Shown here piece after piece: positions 1 to 9,227 of a stretch of 64,000 nt of DNA (the stretch's first letter is position 1; every line of letters begins with the position of its first letter). This DNA comes from Amycolatopsis sp. MtRt-6 (lineage in GTDB: Bacteria > Actinomycetota > Actinomycetes > Mycobacteriales > Pseudonocardiaceae). The stretch lies in assembly GCF_017308975.1 (NCBI RefSeq), contig NZ_JADWPD010000033.1, positions 52,774 to 116,773 on the forward strand, given 5' to 3'. Under the pieces are notes generated by a model that saw nothing but the letters and a program-made list of their open reading frames with translations, was not told the DNA's origin and ran no database searches. Made by a program: the position numbers and the translations under genes.

Positions 1-803
1 ATCGCGATGCCGCACGCCCGCGCGGCCACGTTCACGCGCCCGACCTCGACACCGTCCATCATGTACGCGAAGCCCTTGCCCGGCGCTTCGCCGAGCACCA
101 TGTCGGCGCCGATCTTGAAGCCGTCGAAGACCGCTTCGGTCGTGTCGACGCCCTTGTAGCCCATCTTGTCGATCTTGCCGGGGATGGTGAGCCCGGGCGC
201 CACCTCGCCGAAGCCCTCCGGCTTCTCGACCAGGAACGTCGTGAGGTTCTGGTGGGGCTTCTCGGCGCCTTCGTCCGTCTTGACCAGCAGCGCGATCAGG
301 TTGGACGAACCACCGTTCGTCAGCCACATCTTCGAGCCGTCGATGACATAGCCGTCGCCGGTCTTCTTGGCCTTCGTCTTGATGGCGGCGACGTCCGAGC
401 CGAGGTCGGGCTCCGACATGGAGAACGAGCCACGGACCTCGCCGGTGGCCATCCGCGGCAGGAAGTGCCGCTTCTGCGCCTCGGTGCCGTGGCGGGAGAT
501 CATGTGCGCCACGATGAAGTGGGTGTTGATGACGCCGGACACGCTCATCCAGCCCCGCGCGATCTCCTCGACGACCAGCGCGTAGGTCAGCAGCGACTCG
601 CCGAGCCCGCCGTACTCCTCCGGGATGGTGATCCCGAACAGGCCCATCTCCTTCATCCCCGCGACGATGTCGGCGGGGTAGGTGTCGGCGTGCTCGAGCT
701 CCTGCGCGTGCGGGATGACCTCCTTGTCCACGAACTGGCGGACGGTCGCGAGGATCTCCGACTGCACGTCGGTCAGGCCGGCGGTCTGGGCGAGACGGGC
801 CAT
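1..803 (-). CDS. Acyl-CoA dehydrogenase, 3' part cut off by window edge
   Basis: The reverse strand from an ATG at 803 reads about 267 residues and runs off the left edge. It is expected to be a flavoprotein that oxidises an acyl-CoA to the enoyl-CoA with FAD. The helical N-terminal domain is followed by the signature SEPDLGSD, typical of the FAD/substrate pocket in the middle beta domain, and by the WLTNGG stretch. The C-terminal domain that normally carries the catalytic glutamate lies outside the window, so activity and chain-length preference cannot be judged. The start is preceded by an AAGGGAG ribosome site. The gene is divergent from the DUF4190 gene at 944, leaving a 140-bp promoter region. 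Confidence 0.9.
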   Translation of the reverse strand, partial: MARLAQTAGLTDVQSEILATVRQFVDKEVIPHAQELEHADTYPADIVAGMKEMGLFGITIPEEYGGLGESLLTYALVVEEIARGWMSVSGVINTHFIVAHMISRHGTEAQKRHFLPRMATGEVRGSFSMSEPDLGSDVAAIKTKAKKTGDGYVIDGSKMWLTNGGSSNLIALLVKTDEGAEKPHQNLTTFLVEKPEGFGEVAPGLTIPGKIDKMGYKGVDTTEAVFDGFKIGADMVLGEAPGKGFAYMMDGVEVGRVNVAARACGIA

Positions 804-943
804 CACGGCTCCCTTTCCGGAGTACGACGCCGCTCCCGGCGCTGGGTTACCGGTGAGTATGACCGGAAAGCCCCCACGCTGCTATGAGGGCGCTCACGCT
901 GAGCGGGTCCGGGCCCGTAAAGTGCGCTGGGAGGGGAGAGATC

Positions 944-1336
944 ATGACTTATCCGCAGGACCCGAACAACCCGTACGGCCAGCCGCCGTCGGGCAGCTAC
1001 CAGCAGCCCGGTTACGGCCAGCAGTACCCGGCCGGCGGCTACCCGCAGTACCCGCCGACGCCCGGCTACCCCGGCATGCCCGGTCAGCCGCGGGAGGGCT
1101 CGGGGCTGGCGATCGGGGCGCTGATCTGCTCGATCCTCGGCATCTTCCTGTGCTTCCTGGTGACCGTGGCCGGCATCATCATGGGCCACATAGCCCACGG
1201 CAAGGCCAAGCGCGGCGAGGCCGACGGCCAGGGCGTCGCACTGGCGGCGATCATCACCGGGTACATCGGGATCGCCCTCAACATCGCGTTCATCGCGCTC
1301 GGACTGGCCCTCGGCTTCCTCGGCGGCTGGCGCTGA
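944..1336 (+). CDS. DUF4190 membrane protein, proline/tyrosine/glycine-rich N-terminus
   Basis: A 130-residue protein. Residues 1-50 are a low-complexity cytoplasmic or extracellular tail rich in Pro, Gly, Gln and Tyr. Two membrane segments follow (about 54-80 and 98-127), joined by a loop containing GHIAHGKAKRGEADGQG, the usual DUF4190 connector. The ATG at 944 was chosen over an upstream in-frame start at 884 because GGAGGGGAGAG lies just before it and the extra 20 residues look non-coding. Function unknown; proteins of this type are common in actinobacteria. The next gene is a paralogue with the same two-helix end. Confidence 0.8.
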   Translation: MTYPQDPNNPYGQPPSGSYQQPGYGQQYPAGGYPQYPPTPGYPGMPGQPREGSGLAIGALICSILGIFLCFLVTVAGIIMGHIAHGKAKRGEADGQGVALAAIITGYIGIALNIAFIALGLALGFLGGWR

Positions 1337-1445
1337 GCAGGCCGCCGGGGCGCCCCCCGTTTTCGACTCTACCGGCGACCACCGACAATTCCGCCGCGCC
1401 GGCGGCAGCGACGTCGGCCTCCCACCCGCACCGAGGGGACCCGTC

Positions 1446-2111
1446 ATGACCGACCCGACCGGGGACAAGGACCGCCCAGCCGCCGACCCGACCGTGGCGT
1501 ACGACCCGCCGCCGGCGGCGGACCCCGCGCCGTACGAGCCGGAGAACTACGACCCGCCGGCGGCCGACGCCACGATCGCCGCCTCGACGCCGACGGCCGA
1601 CTCCGGCGACGCAGCCACCACCGCCGAAGCCGCCGGCTCCCCGGCGGAGGCCCCGGCCGCCGAGGCACCCGCCGCGGAGCCGCTCGGCCAGCTGCCGCCC
1701 GGGGCGTACGAGACACCGGCGGCCTACATCCCCGGCACCCCGTACGCGCCCCCGGGCCAGCCGGTCCCCCAGGCCTACCAGCAGCAGCCGTACCCGCCGG
1801 CCTACGGCCAGCCGTACGCGACGCCGGCACCGTACGGGCAGCCCACCCCCTACGCGACGCCGCAGGGGCAGGACAACGCGCTGGCGATCGGCGCGCTGGT
1901 GTGCTCGATCCTCGGCTTCTGCTCCGGCCTCACCGCGATCGCCGGGCTGGTCATGGGCCACATCGCGCTCGCCAAGACCAACCGCGGCGAGGCAGGCGGC
2001 CGCGGGCTGGCGACGGCCGCCGTGATCGTCGGCTACGTCGTCGTCGCGCTGTGGGTCGGGTTCTTCACCACCCTGATCATCCTGGGCGCGAACGGCTACC
2101 TCGGCCGCTAG
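1446..2111 (+). CDS. DUF4190 membrane protein with long acidic proline/alanine-rich N-terminus
   Basis: A 221-residue paralogue of the gene at 944. The first 140 residues are disordered: an Asp/Ala/Pro-rich acidic part, then Pro-Tyr-Gln-rich repeats. The last 80 residues hold two membrane helices around the loop GHIALAKTNRGEAGGRG. The ATG at 1446 follows CCGAGGGGACC. Downstream it overlaps the convergent SPFH gene by 4 bp. Function unknown. The pair suggests a lineage-specific expansion of small envelope proteins, here in tandem. Confidence 0.8.
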   Translation: MTDPTGDKDRPAADPTVAYDPPPAADPAPYEPENYDPPAADATIAASTPTADSGDAATTAEAAGSPAEAPAAEAPAAEPLGQLPPGAYETPAAYIPGTPYAPPGQPVPQAYQQQPYPPAYGQPYATPAPYGQPTPYATPQGQDNALAIGALVCSILGFCSGLTAIAGLVMGHIALAKTNRGEAGGRGLATAAVIVGYVVVALWVGFFTTLIILGANGYLGR

Positions 2112-2974
2112 TCCGCCGACGGCAGCACCGCGTCGCCCGGGCTGCGCGGTGACGGCGTCGCGTGGCCGTTCACCTCCGGCTTCGCTTCCGGCGAGGAGGC
2201 CTCGGCCTTCGGCGCCGCCGGCTTCGCGGTGTGCGAGTCGAGGAACCGCAGCAGCTCCACCGGGAACGGCAGCACCAGCGTCGAGTTCTTCTCCGACGAC
2301 ACCTGCACCACGGTCTCCAGCAGCCGCAGCTGCAGCGCCGAGGGGGTGTCGGCCATCGTCGCCGCGGCCTGCGCGAGCTTGTGCGACGCCTGCAGCTCGC
2401 CGTCGGCGGAGATGACGCGCGCGCGTCGTTCCCGCTCCGCCTCGGCCTGCCGCGACATCGAGCGCTTCATCGCCTCCGGCAGCGCGACGTCCTTGATCTC
2501 GACGCGGTCGATGTGGATGCCCCAGTCCAGCGCCGGGCTGTCGATCATCAGCTCCAGGCCCTCGTTGAGGCGCTCGCGGTTGGAGAGCAGGTCGTCGAGG
2601 TCGCTCTTGCCGATGATCGAGCGCAGCGACGTCTGCGCGACCTGCCCCACCGCCGACCGGTAGTCCTGCACGTTGACCGCGGCGACCACCGGGTCGATGA
2701 CCTTGAAGTAGACGACCGCGTCGACCCGGACCGTGACGTTGTCGCGGGTGATGCCGTCCTGGGCCGGGATCGGCATGGTCACGATCTGCATGTTGACCTT
2801 CTGGAGCCGGTCCGCGAACGGCACGAGCACCGCCAGCCCGGGTTCGCGCACCCGGGCCCGCACCCGCCCGAACCGGTAGATCAGCCCGCGTTCGTACTGC
2901 TTCACGACGCGCACGCTCGACGCGAGCCAGACCCCGCCCGCGAGGACGACGGCGCTGAGAATCTCCACCACCAT
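2108..2974 (-). CDS. SPFH/band 7 (slipin/stomatin-like) membrane protein
   Basis: A 288-residue protein of slipin type. It has an N-terminal membrane anchor (about residues 4-20), then a band 7 domain beginning VVKQYERGLIYRFGRV and including PIPAQDGITRDNV and the helical stretch AEAERERRARVISADGE. The C-terminal 40 residues are Pro/Ala/Glu-rich. Family members oligomerise at the inner face of the membrane and scaffold membrane microdomains or partner proteases. No NfeD-type partner gene is adjacent, so it is an orphan here. Length is normal for the family. Confidence 0.88.
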   Translation of the reverse strand: MVVEILSAVVLAGGVWLASSVRVVKQYERGLIYRFGRVRARVREPGLAVLVPFADRLQKVNMQIVTMPIPAQDGITRDNVTVRVDAVVYFKVIDPVVAAVNVQDYRSAVGQVAQTSLRSIIGKSDLDDLLSNRERLNEGLELMIDSPALDWGIHIDRVEIKDVALPEAMKRSMSRQAEAERERRARVISADGELQASHKLAQAAATMADTPSALQLRLLETVVQVSSEKNSTLVLPFPVELLRFLDSHTAKPAAPKAEASSPEAKPEVNGHATPSPRSPGDAVLPSAD

Positions 2975-3066
2975 GGCTGCTCCCGGGGTTATGGTTTCCC
3001 CTGAAACCCCAGCGTACGCCGGTGTCGGCGGCGACGAAACGCACTGGACGCGGCCACCAGACTGGG

Positions 3067-3978
3067 ATGGTGAACGATCTCCGCGTACCTCCGCTGTTCG
3101 CCGCCCGCGCGCCCCGGGTGCTCGGCGACGAAGCCGTCCCGTGGCTGGCCGCCCTGCCCGAGCTCGCCGCGGCCTACGCCCGGAAGTGGGGCCTGACGTT
3201 CGAGGGCGAGGCGATGCACGGCTACGTCGGCGTGGTGCAGCCCGCGCGCCTGGCCGACGGCACGCCGGTGGTGCTCAAGCTCGGCTGGCGGGACGGGGAG
3301 TCCGCCGACGAGCCGCTCGCACTGTCCACATGGGCCGGTCGGGGTGCGGTGCTGCTGCTGGAGTCCGCGCCCGGAGACGGCGTCCTGCTGCTCGAACGGC
3401 TCGACGCGAGCCGCACCCTCGACGACCTCCCGCTGCGCTCGGCGATCCCGCTCGTCGGCGGGCTGGCGCGGCGCCTGGCCGTCCCCGCACCGGCGTCGAT
3501 GAGCCGGCACCTGCGCACCGAAGCGGCGCAGCTGACCGAGGAGCTCCCCCGGCGCTGGGCCGAACTCGGCGAGCCGTTCGAGCGGCGGCTGGTCGACGAC
3601 GCCGTCGCGATCTGCCGCGAACTCGGCCCCGCGGCGGGTGACCTGCTGGTGAACGAGGACCTGCACTTCGAGAACGTCCTCGCCGGCACGCGCGAGCCGT
3701 GGCTGGTCATCGACCCGAAGCCGCTGGCCGGCGACCTCGAGTGGGGTGTCATCCCGCTGTTCTGGAACCGCTTCACCGAGTCCACACTGGACGAACGGTT
3801 CGCGCTGATCGTCGCTTCGCACGAGCTGGACGCCGCGAAGGCGCGGGCCTGGACGCTCGTGCGCGCGGTGCAGAACTGGATCTGGATGGTCGAGGAGTAC
3901 GAAGAATCCGGCGAGGACAGCGACGACCCGGCCTTCGTCACAGTGCCGGAAATCGCTGTCTGGGCAGCCAGCCGATAG
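3067..3978 (+). CDS. Aminoglycoside/hydroxyurea phosphotransferase-family kinase
   Basis: A 303-residue protein of the APH(6)/hydroxyurea kinase family. The kinase-like fold shows the lysine of the N-lobe in TPVVLKLGW, a Brenner-like catalytic loop NEDLHFENVL (Asp as presumptive base) and the metal-binding VIDPKP in the position of the DFG motif. I chose the ATG at 3067 rather than the frame-open start at 3022 because family members begin close to the VPPLFAAR segment. Substrate is unknown. Many chromosomal members are not resistance enzymes, so resistance should not be assumed. It lies only 10 bp before the next gene. Confidence 0.75.
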   Translation: MVNDLRVPPLFAARAPRVLGDEAVPWLAALPELAAAYARKWGLTFEGEAMHGYVGVVQPARLADGTPVVLKLGWRDGESADEPLALSTWAGRGAVLLLESAPGDGVLLLERLDASRTLDDLPLRSAIPLVGGLARRLAVPAPASMSRHLRTEAAQLTEELPRRWAELGEPFERRLVDDAVAICRELGPAAGDLLVNEDLHFENVLAGTREPWLVIDPKPLAGDLEWGVIPLFWNRFTESTLDERFALIVASHELDAAKARAWTLVRAVQNWIWMVEEYEESGEDSDDPAFVTVPEIAVWAASR

Positions 3979-3988
3979 TGTCAGCGGC

Positions 3989-5266
3989 ATGGCCGCGGTC
4001 AACAGGGTTTTCGCAGCTCAGCTGTCCGGGTTGCCGGTTTTCGGCCCCGACGGCGAGTCGATCGGCCGCGTCCGCGACCTGGTCGCCGGGCTGCGCCTGG
4101 ACGCGCAGCCGCCGCGGATCCTCGGCCTGGTCGTCGAGCTGTCGACGCGGCGGCGCGTCTTCGTCCCGATGCTGCGGGTGACCTCGATCGAGCCGACCGC
4201 CGTGACGCTCGCCACCGGCTCGGTCAACATGCGCCAGTTCAACCAGCGCCCCAACGAGGTCCTGGTGCTCGGCCAGCTCCTCGACGCGCACGCCACGCTG
4301 GCCGGCTCCGGCACCCGGATCACCGTCGTCGACGCCGGGATGGAGCCGACCCGCACCCGCGACTGGGTGCTGGCGAAGCTGGCCATCCGCGAGCGGCGGG
4401 TCGGGCTGGGCCGCCGCCGGTCGGCGATGCAGGTGCTGGGCTGGTCCGAGGTCGCGGGGCTCAGCCTGACCGACCTCACCGGCCAGCCCCAGGGCGCCGG
4501 GCAGCTGCTCATGCTGTTCGACACGATGCGGCCGGCCGACATCGCCGCGACGGTCCGCGACCTGCCGCTCAAGCGGCGGCACGAGGTCGCCGACGCGATG
4601 GACGACGAGCGCCTCGCCGACGTCATCGAAGAGCTGCCGGACGACGACCAGAAGGAGCTGCTGGCCTACCTGGCCGAGGAGCGCGCGGCCGACGTCCTGG
4701 AGGCGATGAACCCCGACGACGCGGCCGACCTGCTGGCCGAGCTCGCGCCGGCCGACCAGAACCGGCTGCTGGAGCTGATGGAGCCGGAGGAGTCGGCGCC
4801 GGTCAAGCGGCTGCTGGAGTACTCGTCGGACACCGCGGGCGGCCTGATGACGCCGGAGCCGGTGGTGCTGACCCCGGACACGACGATCGCCGAGGCGCTG
4901 GCGCACATCCGCAACGCCGAGCTGCCGCCGGCGCTGGCGAGCATGGTGTTCGTCTGCCGCCCGCCGACCGCGACGCCGACCGGGCGCTACGTCGGCGTCG
5001 TCCACTTCCAGCGGCTGCTGCGGGAGCCGCCGGCGGAGCTGGTCGCCAGCGCCGTCGACACCGGGCTGCCGCCGCTCAAGCCGGGCGCGTCGCTGGCCGA
5101 GGTCACGCGGTACTTCGCGGCCTACAACCTGACCTGCGGACCGGTCGTCGACACCGAAGACCACCTGATCGGCGCGGTGACCGTCGACGACGTCCTCGAC
5201 CACCTGCTGCCGGAGGACTGGCGGGAGACCGGGCTGCACGACACCTTGGAGGAAGACCGTGCCTGA
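3989..5266 (+). CDS. PRC-barrel / MgtE N-terminal / CBS-pair protein lacking the transporter channel
   Basis: A 425-residue soluble protein. It contains a PRC-barrel-like start (LSGLPVFGPDGESIGRVRDL), a second beta unit to about residue 165, then an MgtE intracellular N domain of helical repeats (EELPDDDQKELLAYL, MNPDDAADLLAEL) and two CBS motifs (GGLMTPEPVVLTPDTTIAEAL and the final VTVDDVLDHLLPEDW). The MgtE membrane channel is absent, so it is not itself a magnesium transporter. It may be a regulatory or sensing subunit. It overlaps the DUF1003 gene by 8 bp, so the two are probably translated together. Confidence 0.85.
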   Translation: MAAVNRVFAAQLSGLPVFGPDGESIGRVRDLVAGLRLDAQPPRILGLVVELSTRRRVFVPMLRVTSIEPTAVTLATGSVNMRQFNQRPNEVLVLGQLLDAHATLAGSGTRITVVDAGMEPTRTRDWVLAKLAIRERRVGLGRRRSAMQVLGWSEVAGLSLTDLTGQPQGAGQLLMLFDTMRPADIAATVRDLPLKRRHEVADAMDDERLADVIEELPDDDQKELLAYLAEERAADVLEAMNPDDAADLLAELAPADQNRLLELMEPEESAPVKRLLEYSSDTAGGLMTPEPVVLTPDTTIAEALAHIRNAELPPALASMVFVCRPPTATPTGRYVGVVHFQRLLREPPAELVASAVDTGLPPLKPGASLAEVTRYFAAYNLTCGPVVDTEDHLIGAVTVDDVLDHLLPEDWRETGLHDTLEEDRA

Positions 5267-5759
5267 GCTGACTTCGGGACGGCGGCTCGACCAGCCCCGC
5301 GGCCAGAACCGGTTCAGGCTGAACATCGACCCGGATTCGTTCGGGCGGTTCACCGAGCGGATCGCGCGGTTCCTGGGCACCGGGAAGTACCTGTTCTGGC
5401 AGACGCTGATCGTCGTGGTGTGGATCGTGCTGAACATCACGGCGGTGTCGCTGCAGTGGGACCCGTACCCGTTCATCCTGCTCAACCTGGCCTTTTCGAC
5501 GCAGGCGGCGTACGCGGCGCCGTTGATCCTGCTGGCGCAGAACCGCCAGGACGACCGCGACCGCGTCTCCCTGGAGGAGGACCGCAACCGGGCCGCGCAG
5601 ACGAAGGCCGACACGGAATACCTGGCCCGGGAGCTGGCGGCGCTGCGGCTGGCGATCGGCGAGGTGGCCACGCGCGACTACCTCCGCAGCGAGCTGGACC
5701 GGCTCCGCGAGGACCTGTCCGTCCAGCCCAGGAAGTCCCGCACCCCTACCGGCTCGTAA
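5259..5759 (+). CDS. DUF1003 membrane protein
   Basis: A 166-residue protein starting at a GTG inside the end of the MgtE-N gene (8 bp overlap). Two hydrophobic helices (around WQTLIVVVWIVLNI and FILLNLAFSTQAAYAAPLIL) are separated by a short loop WDPYPF, the DUF1003 hallmark. A charged helical C-terminus (ALRLAIGEVATRDYLRSELD) follows. Function is unknown, but DUF1003 genes very commonly sit directly after MgtE-N/CBS genes in actinobacteria, which suggests a joint role in divalent-cation handling (inference). Confidence 0.85.
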   Translation: MPELTSGRRLDQPRGQNRFRLNIDPDSFGRFTERIARFLGTGKYLFWQTLIVVVWIVLNITAVSLQWDPYPFILLNLAFSTQAAYAAPLILLAQNRQDDRDRVSLEEDRNRAAQTKADTEYLARELAALRLAIGEVATRDYLRSELDRLREDLSVQPRKSRTPTGS

Positions 5760-5760
5760 C

Positions 5761-6915
5761 ATGGGGTGGGTGACCAGCACCCAGCAGCTCCCCAGCGTCG
5801 ACGACGTCCGCAGCGCGCTGAAGAGCGTGCAAGATCCCGAGATCCGGAAACCCATCACGGACCTGGGGATGGTCAAGGACGTCGCGGTCGCCGACGACGG
5901 CGTGGTCACGGTCGGGATCTACCTGACGGTGGCGGGCTGCCCCCTGAAGGCGACGCTGACCAACGACACGAAGGCGGCCGTCTCGAAGCTCCTGGGCGTG
6001 GTCGACGTCCGCGTCGAGCTGGACGTGATGAGCGACGAGCAGCGCACGGAGCTGCGGAAGTCCCTGCGCGGCGACGCGGCGGAGCCGGTGATCCCGTTCG
6101 CGCAGCCGGGCTCGATGACGCGGGTGTACTGCGTGGCCTCGGGCAAGGGCGGCGTGGGAAAGTCGTCGGTGACGGTGAACCTGGCCGCGGCGATGGCCGC
6201 CCGCGGGCTGTCGGTGGGTGTGGTGGACGCGGACATCTACGGCCACTCGATCCCCCGCATGCTGGGCGCCCGCGAGAAGCCGACCAAGGTCGACACGATG
6301 ATCATGCCGCCGCAGTCCCACGGCGTGAAGGTGATCTCGATCGGCATGTTCACCCCGGGCAACACGCCGGTGGTCTGGCGCGGCCCGATGCTGCACCGCG
6401 CGTTGCAGCAGTTCCTCGCGGACGTGTTCTGGGGTGACCTGGACATCCTCCTGCTGGACCTGCCGCCGGGCACGGGCGACATCGCGATTTCGGTGGCCCA
6501 GCTGATCCCGAACGCGGAGATCCTGGTGGTGACCACTCCCCAGCAGGCGGCGGCCGAGGTGGCGGAGCGGGCCGGGGCGATCGCGCTGCAGACGCGGCAG
6601 CGCGTGGCCGGGGTCATCGAGAACATGTCGTGGCTGGAGACGCCGTCCGGCGAGCGCATGGAGATCTTCGGCGCCGGCGGCGGCCGGACGGTGGCCGATT
6701 CGCTGACGAAGTCGATCGGCTCCGAGGTGCCGCTGCTCGGCCAGGTCCCGATGGACCCGCGGGTCGTCGCCCAGGGCGACGCGGGCACGCCGATCGTGCT
6801 GTCCGAGCCGGAGGCGGCGGCCTCGGTGGTGCTGAGCGACGTGGCGAAGAAGCTCTCGGTCCGGGCTCGTGGCCTGGCGGGGATGATGCTGAACGTGACG
6901 CCGGCGGGTCGCTAG
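5761..6915 (+). CDS. mrp: Mrp/NBP35-type ATP-binding iron-sulfur cluster carrier
   Basis: A 384-residue protein (381 if the GTG at 5770 is used). The N-terminal MIP18/DUF59 domain (residues about 8-85, SVQDPEIRKPITDLGMV) is followed by a P-loop ATPase of the Mrp family. The ATPase shows the deviant Walker A GKGGVGKSS, and LDLPPGTGD. The family assembles or transfers Fe-S clusters. The CxxC pair seen near the ENMS motif in many bacterial members is missing here (ENMSWLETPSGERMEIFG), as is usual for the actinobacterial branch as far as I recall. It follows the DUF1003 stop by one base and converges on tatB. Rv1229c is the mycobacterial counterpart in the same neighbourhood. Confidence 0.92.
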   Translation: MGWVTSTQQLPSVDDVRSALKSVQDPEIRKPITDLGMVKDVAVADDGVVTVGIYLTVAGCPLKATLTNDTKAAVSKLLGVVDVRVELDVMSDEQRTELRKSLRGDAAEPVIPFAQPGSMTRVYCVASGKGGVGKSSVTVNLAAAMAARGLSVGVVDADIYGHSIPRMLGAREKPTKVDTMIMPPQSHGVKVISIGMFTPGNTPVVWRGPMLHRALQQFLADVFWGDLDILLLDLPPGTGDIAISVAQLIPNAEILVVTTPQQAAAEVAERAGAIALQTRQRVAGVIENMSWLETPSGERMEIFGAGGGRTVADSLTKSIGSEVPLLGQVPMDPRVVAQGDAGTPIVLSEPEAAASVVLSDVAKKLSVRARGLAGMMLNVTPAGR

Positions 6916-6935
6916 GCCCCGAGCCGGGCGGAGCC

Positions 6936-7358
6936 TCAGGTCGCGTCGGGGTCGATCGGCGGGCGCTCGCCCGGCTTGAGGGGTTCCGGCGCGGACTGGG
7001 TCTGGCCGGCCAGGTAGCCGTTCGAGCCGTTGGTACCGTTCGCCGGGGTGCTGCTGCCGTTCGTGATGCCCTTCAGGCCGAGCGGGTCGGCGTCGCCGTC
7101 GAACAGGTGCTGCGTCACGACCCGCTTGGGGTCGAAGTTCCGCAGTCCGCGGAGGTCTTCCAGCGGCTTGCGCAGCTGGTCGAACTCCGGGCCCATCTCC
7201 TCGCGGAGCTGCTCCTTCGCGCCGGTCGCGAAGTCGCGGACCTTGCGCACGCTCTTCGCGAGCCAGGACGCCGCCTCGGGCAGCCGTTCCGGGCCGAGGA
7301 TGAACAGACCGGCGATGATGAGGACGAGGATCTCCCCCCATCCGACACTCTCGAACAC
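6936..7358 (-). CDS. tatB: Sec-independent protein translocase subunit TatB
   Basis: A 140-residue TatA/B-family protein. A single N-terminal membrane helix beginning at VGWGEILVLIIAG carries the Glu-8-like polar residue of TatB. The hinge FILGPERLPE and an amphipathic helix (AASWLAKSVRKVRDFATG) follow, then a long variable tail. It forms the substrate receptor of the twin-arginine export system with TatC. Placement directly downstream of the htrA-type protease matches the mycobacterial sigE-rseA-htrA-tatB order, which supports TatB rather than TatA. Confidence 0.92.
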   Translation of the reverse strand: MFESVGWGEILVLIIAGLFILGPERLPEAASWLAKSVRKVRDFATGAKEQLREEMGPEFDQLRKPLEDLRGLRNFDPKRVVTQHLFDGDADPLGLKGITNGSSTPANGTNGSNGYLAGQTQSAPEPLKPGERPPIDPDAT

Positions 7359-7435
7359 CCGTCTACCTCCACTCGGAACCTACCCGCCCAGGGTACCCGT
7401 CCCCCGCCGCGCTCCGGCAGGCCGAACGCGGGAAC

Positions 7436-8950
7436 TCAGTCGGAAGCCAGGGTTACGTCGACGACGAAACTGGCGCCGTCGCGGGCCAGCTGCACCGGGA
7501 CGACTTCGCCGACGTCGTGCGCGCGGACCGCGACCGTCAGTTCCGCGGAGTCGCGGACGAGCCGGGTGCCGATCTTCGTGATCACGTCGCCCTCCTTGAT
7601 GCCCGCGTTCGCGGCCGGGCCGCCGGGCGCGACGTTCTTAACCTGGGCGCCCATCGTGGACGAGCCGGCGACCGTCGACGACGCGTTGATGCCGATGTCG
7701 GCGTGGTGCACCTTGCCGTCCTTGATCAGCGCCTTCGCGATCTTGACGGCGTAGTCGCTGGGGATGGCGAAGCCGATGCCGATGCTGCCGCCGTCCGCGC
7801 CGGACGAGCGGATCGACGAGTTGATGCCGACCAGCGCGCCGGTGGAGTCGACGAGCGCGCCGCCGGAGTTGCCGTGGTTGATCGCCGCGTCGGTCTGGAT
7901 GGCCTCGTAGGTGACCGGCGGGGCGCCGTTGTCGCCGCCCGCGGTGATCGGCCGGTTCAGCGCGCTGACGATGCCGGCGGTCACCGAGTTCTGCAGCGCC
8001 AGCGGCGAGCCGATCGCCATCACGGTGTCGCCGACCTGCAGGTCGGCGGACTTGCCGATCTGCAGCACGGTCGGGTTGGTGACGTTGACCTTCACGACGG
8101 CGAGGTCGGTCTTCTGGTCGGCGCCGACGAGCTTGGCCTCGGTGCGGGTGCCGTCGATGAAGACGGCGGTGACCTTGACGCCCGGGTCCGCGGCGGCGGA
8201 GGCGATGACGTGTTCGTTGGTGAGGATGTAGCCCTGGGGGTCGATCATCACGCCGGAGCCCTGCTCCCCGGATTCGGCGCCGGGCTTGAACACCTCGAGC
8301 GAGACGACGGCGGGCGCGACGCGCTTGGCGATTTCGGCGACCGAACCGGCGGGGCGCTCCTTGCCGACCTCGGCTTCGGAGATGGTGGCGGCGCCGGTGA
8401 GCTCGGTGCCGGTGTCGCCGACCCACCAGCCGACGAAGCCACCGGCGGCACCGATGAGCAGCGCCACGACGCCGAGCAGGACGAGCGCCTTGGGTTGCAC
8501 GCGCCGTCCGAAGAGCACCTCGGGCAGGCTGAGCAGCGCACCGGGCGGGCGTTGGGCGGGCTTTTCCTCGTCTTCGGCGGGCATGGCGGGCCCGGCGAGC
8601 ACGGCGGCGGCCCCGGGATCCCGCCACGGATCACGGGTCCCGGTCCACAGCGGCGGTTCGGCGGCCGGCGAGTCACCGGTGGCTTCCCGCGGCCGTTCGA
8701 GAAGAACACCTTCGGCCCCGGGTGGCCGCCGGAAGGCCTCGGCGAGCGATTCGGGCGCGGGCGGGGCGAGGTTGACGCCGTTGGCCTGCTGCGGGGAGTA
8801 GAGCTTGTCGAACGCCCCGTCGACACCCTGCGGCCTGCCGAAGACGGCGGCCTGCGCCGGATCGACGGCCGGCCGCGCGAGCGGCCGCGGGCCCAGCCGG
8901 TCGGCATCACGCGCGCCGGGCTGCTCGGGATTCACGTTCGGCTCGGTCAT
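7436..8950 (-). CDS. htrA: Membrane-anchored HtrA-like serine protease with PDZ domain
   Basis: A 504-residue protein. The cytoplasmic N-terminus of about 150 residues is Pro-rich. One membrane helix (about 155-177) is followed by a trypsin-like domain with triad His247 (TNEHVI), Asp282 (TDLAVV) and Ser362 (GNSGGA), then a C-terminal PDZ domain (about 410-500). The family performs envelope protein quality control. An open frame extends upstream to 9262, but it crosses a palindromic repeat, so I place the start at the ATG at 8950 (or the adjacent ATG at 8953), behind GGGGAATG. Its position after the sigE/anti-sigma pair implies a role in the same cell-envelope stress response. Confidence 0.9.
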   Translation of the reverse strand: MTEPNVNPEQPGARDADRLGPRPLARPAVDPAQAAVFGRPQGVDGAFDKLYSPQQANGVNLAPPAPESLAEAFRRPPGAEGVLLERPREATGDSPAAEPPLWTGTRDPWRDPGAAAVLAGPAMPAEDEEKPAQRPPGALLSLPEVLFGRRVQPKALVLLGVVALLIGAAGGFVGWWVGDTGTELTGAATISEAEVGKERPAGSVAEIAKRVAPAVVSLEVFKPGAESGEQGSGVMIDPQGYILTNEHVIASAAADPGVKVTAVFIDGTRTEAKLVGADQKTDLAVVKVNVTNPTVLQIGKSADLQVGDTVMAIGSPLALQNSVTAGIVSALNRPITAGGDNGAPPVTYEAIQTDAAINHGNSGGALVDSTGALVGINSSIRSSGADGGSIGIGFAIPSDYAVKIAKALIKDGKVHHADIGINASSTVAGSSTMGAQVKNVAPGGPAANAGIKEGDVITKIGTRLVRDSAELTVAVRAHDVGEVVPVQLARDGASFVVDVTLASD

Positions 8951-9227
8951 CATTCCCCGGTGCAGAAGATCAGGTGGCTGGGCGTGACGATACCCAAGCC
9001 CAGTGGTCCGAGTCTGCCGGTCCGCGGGTGAAGTGGCTGTTTCTTGAGTCCCTTGTCCACAGGGTGCCGGAGATGGGGACAAAACGGCCGCGCGCGGTCG
9101 TGAACGGGGATTTTCGTCCGAGTGGCCCGATACGCTGGACCCGGGGGGCGCCCCCGGGCGGGTGCGGGGTTTCGGCAAGGCCGCCCGCGCTGCCGGCTCG
9201 GCCGGGGCAGCAGCGGGTTCGTACGTC

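Noticed and set aside
1290..3044. 584-codon reverse frame across DUF4190 and SPFH genes
   Set aside because: Arg/Gly/Ala-rich shadow in another frame of two clear genes.
3067..3978. Calling the aminoglycoside-kinase-like gene a resistance gene
   Set aside because: Family membership is clear, but many chromosomal members have no resistance function and there is no mobile context.
3979..3988. Magnesium riboswitch before the MgtE-N gene
   Set aside because: The intergenic space is only 10 bp, and the protein lacks the transporter domain.
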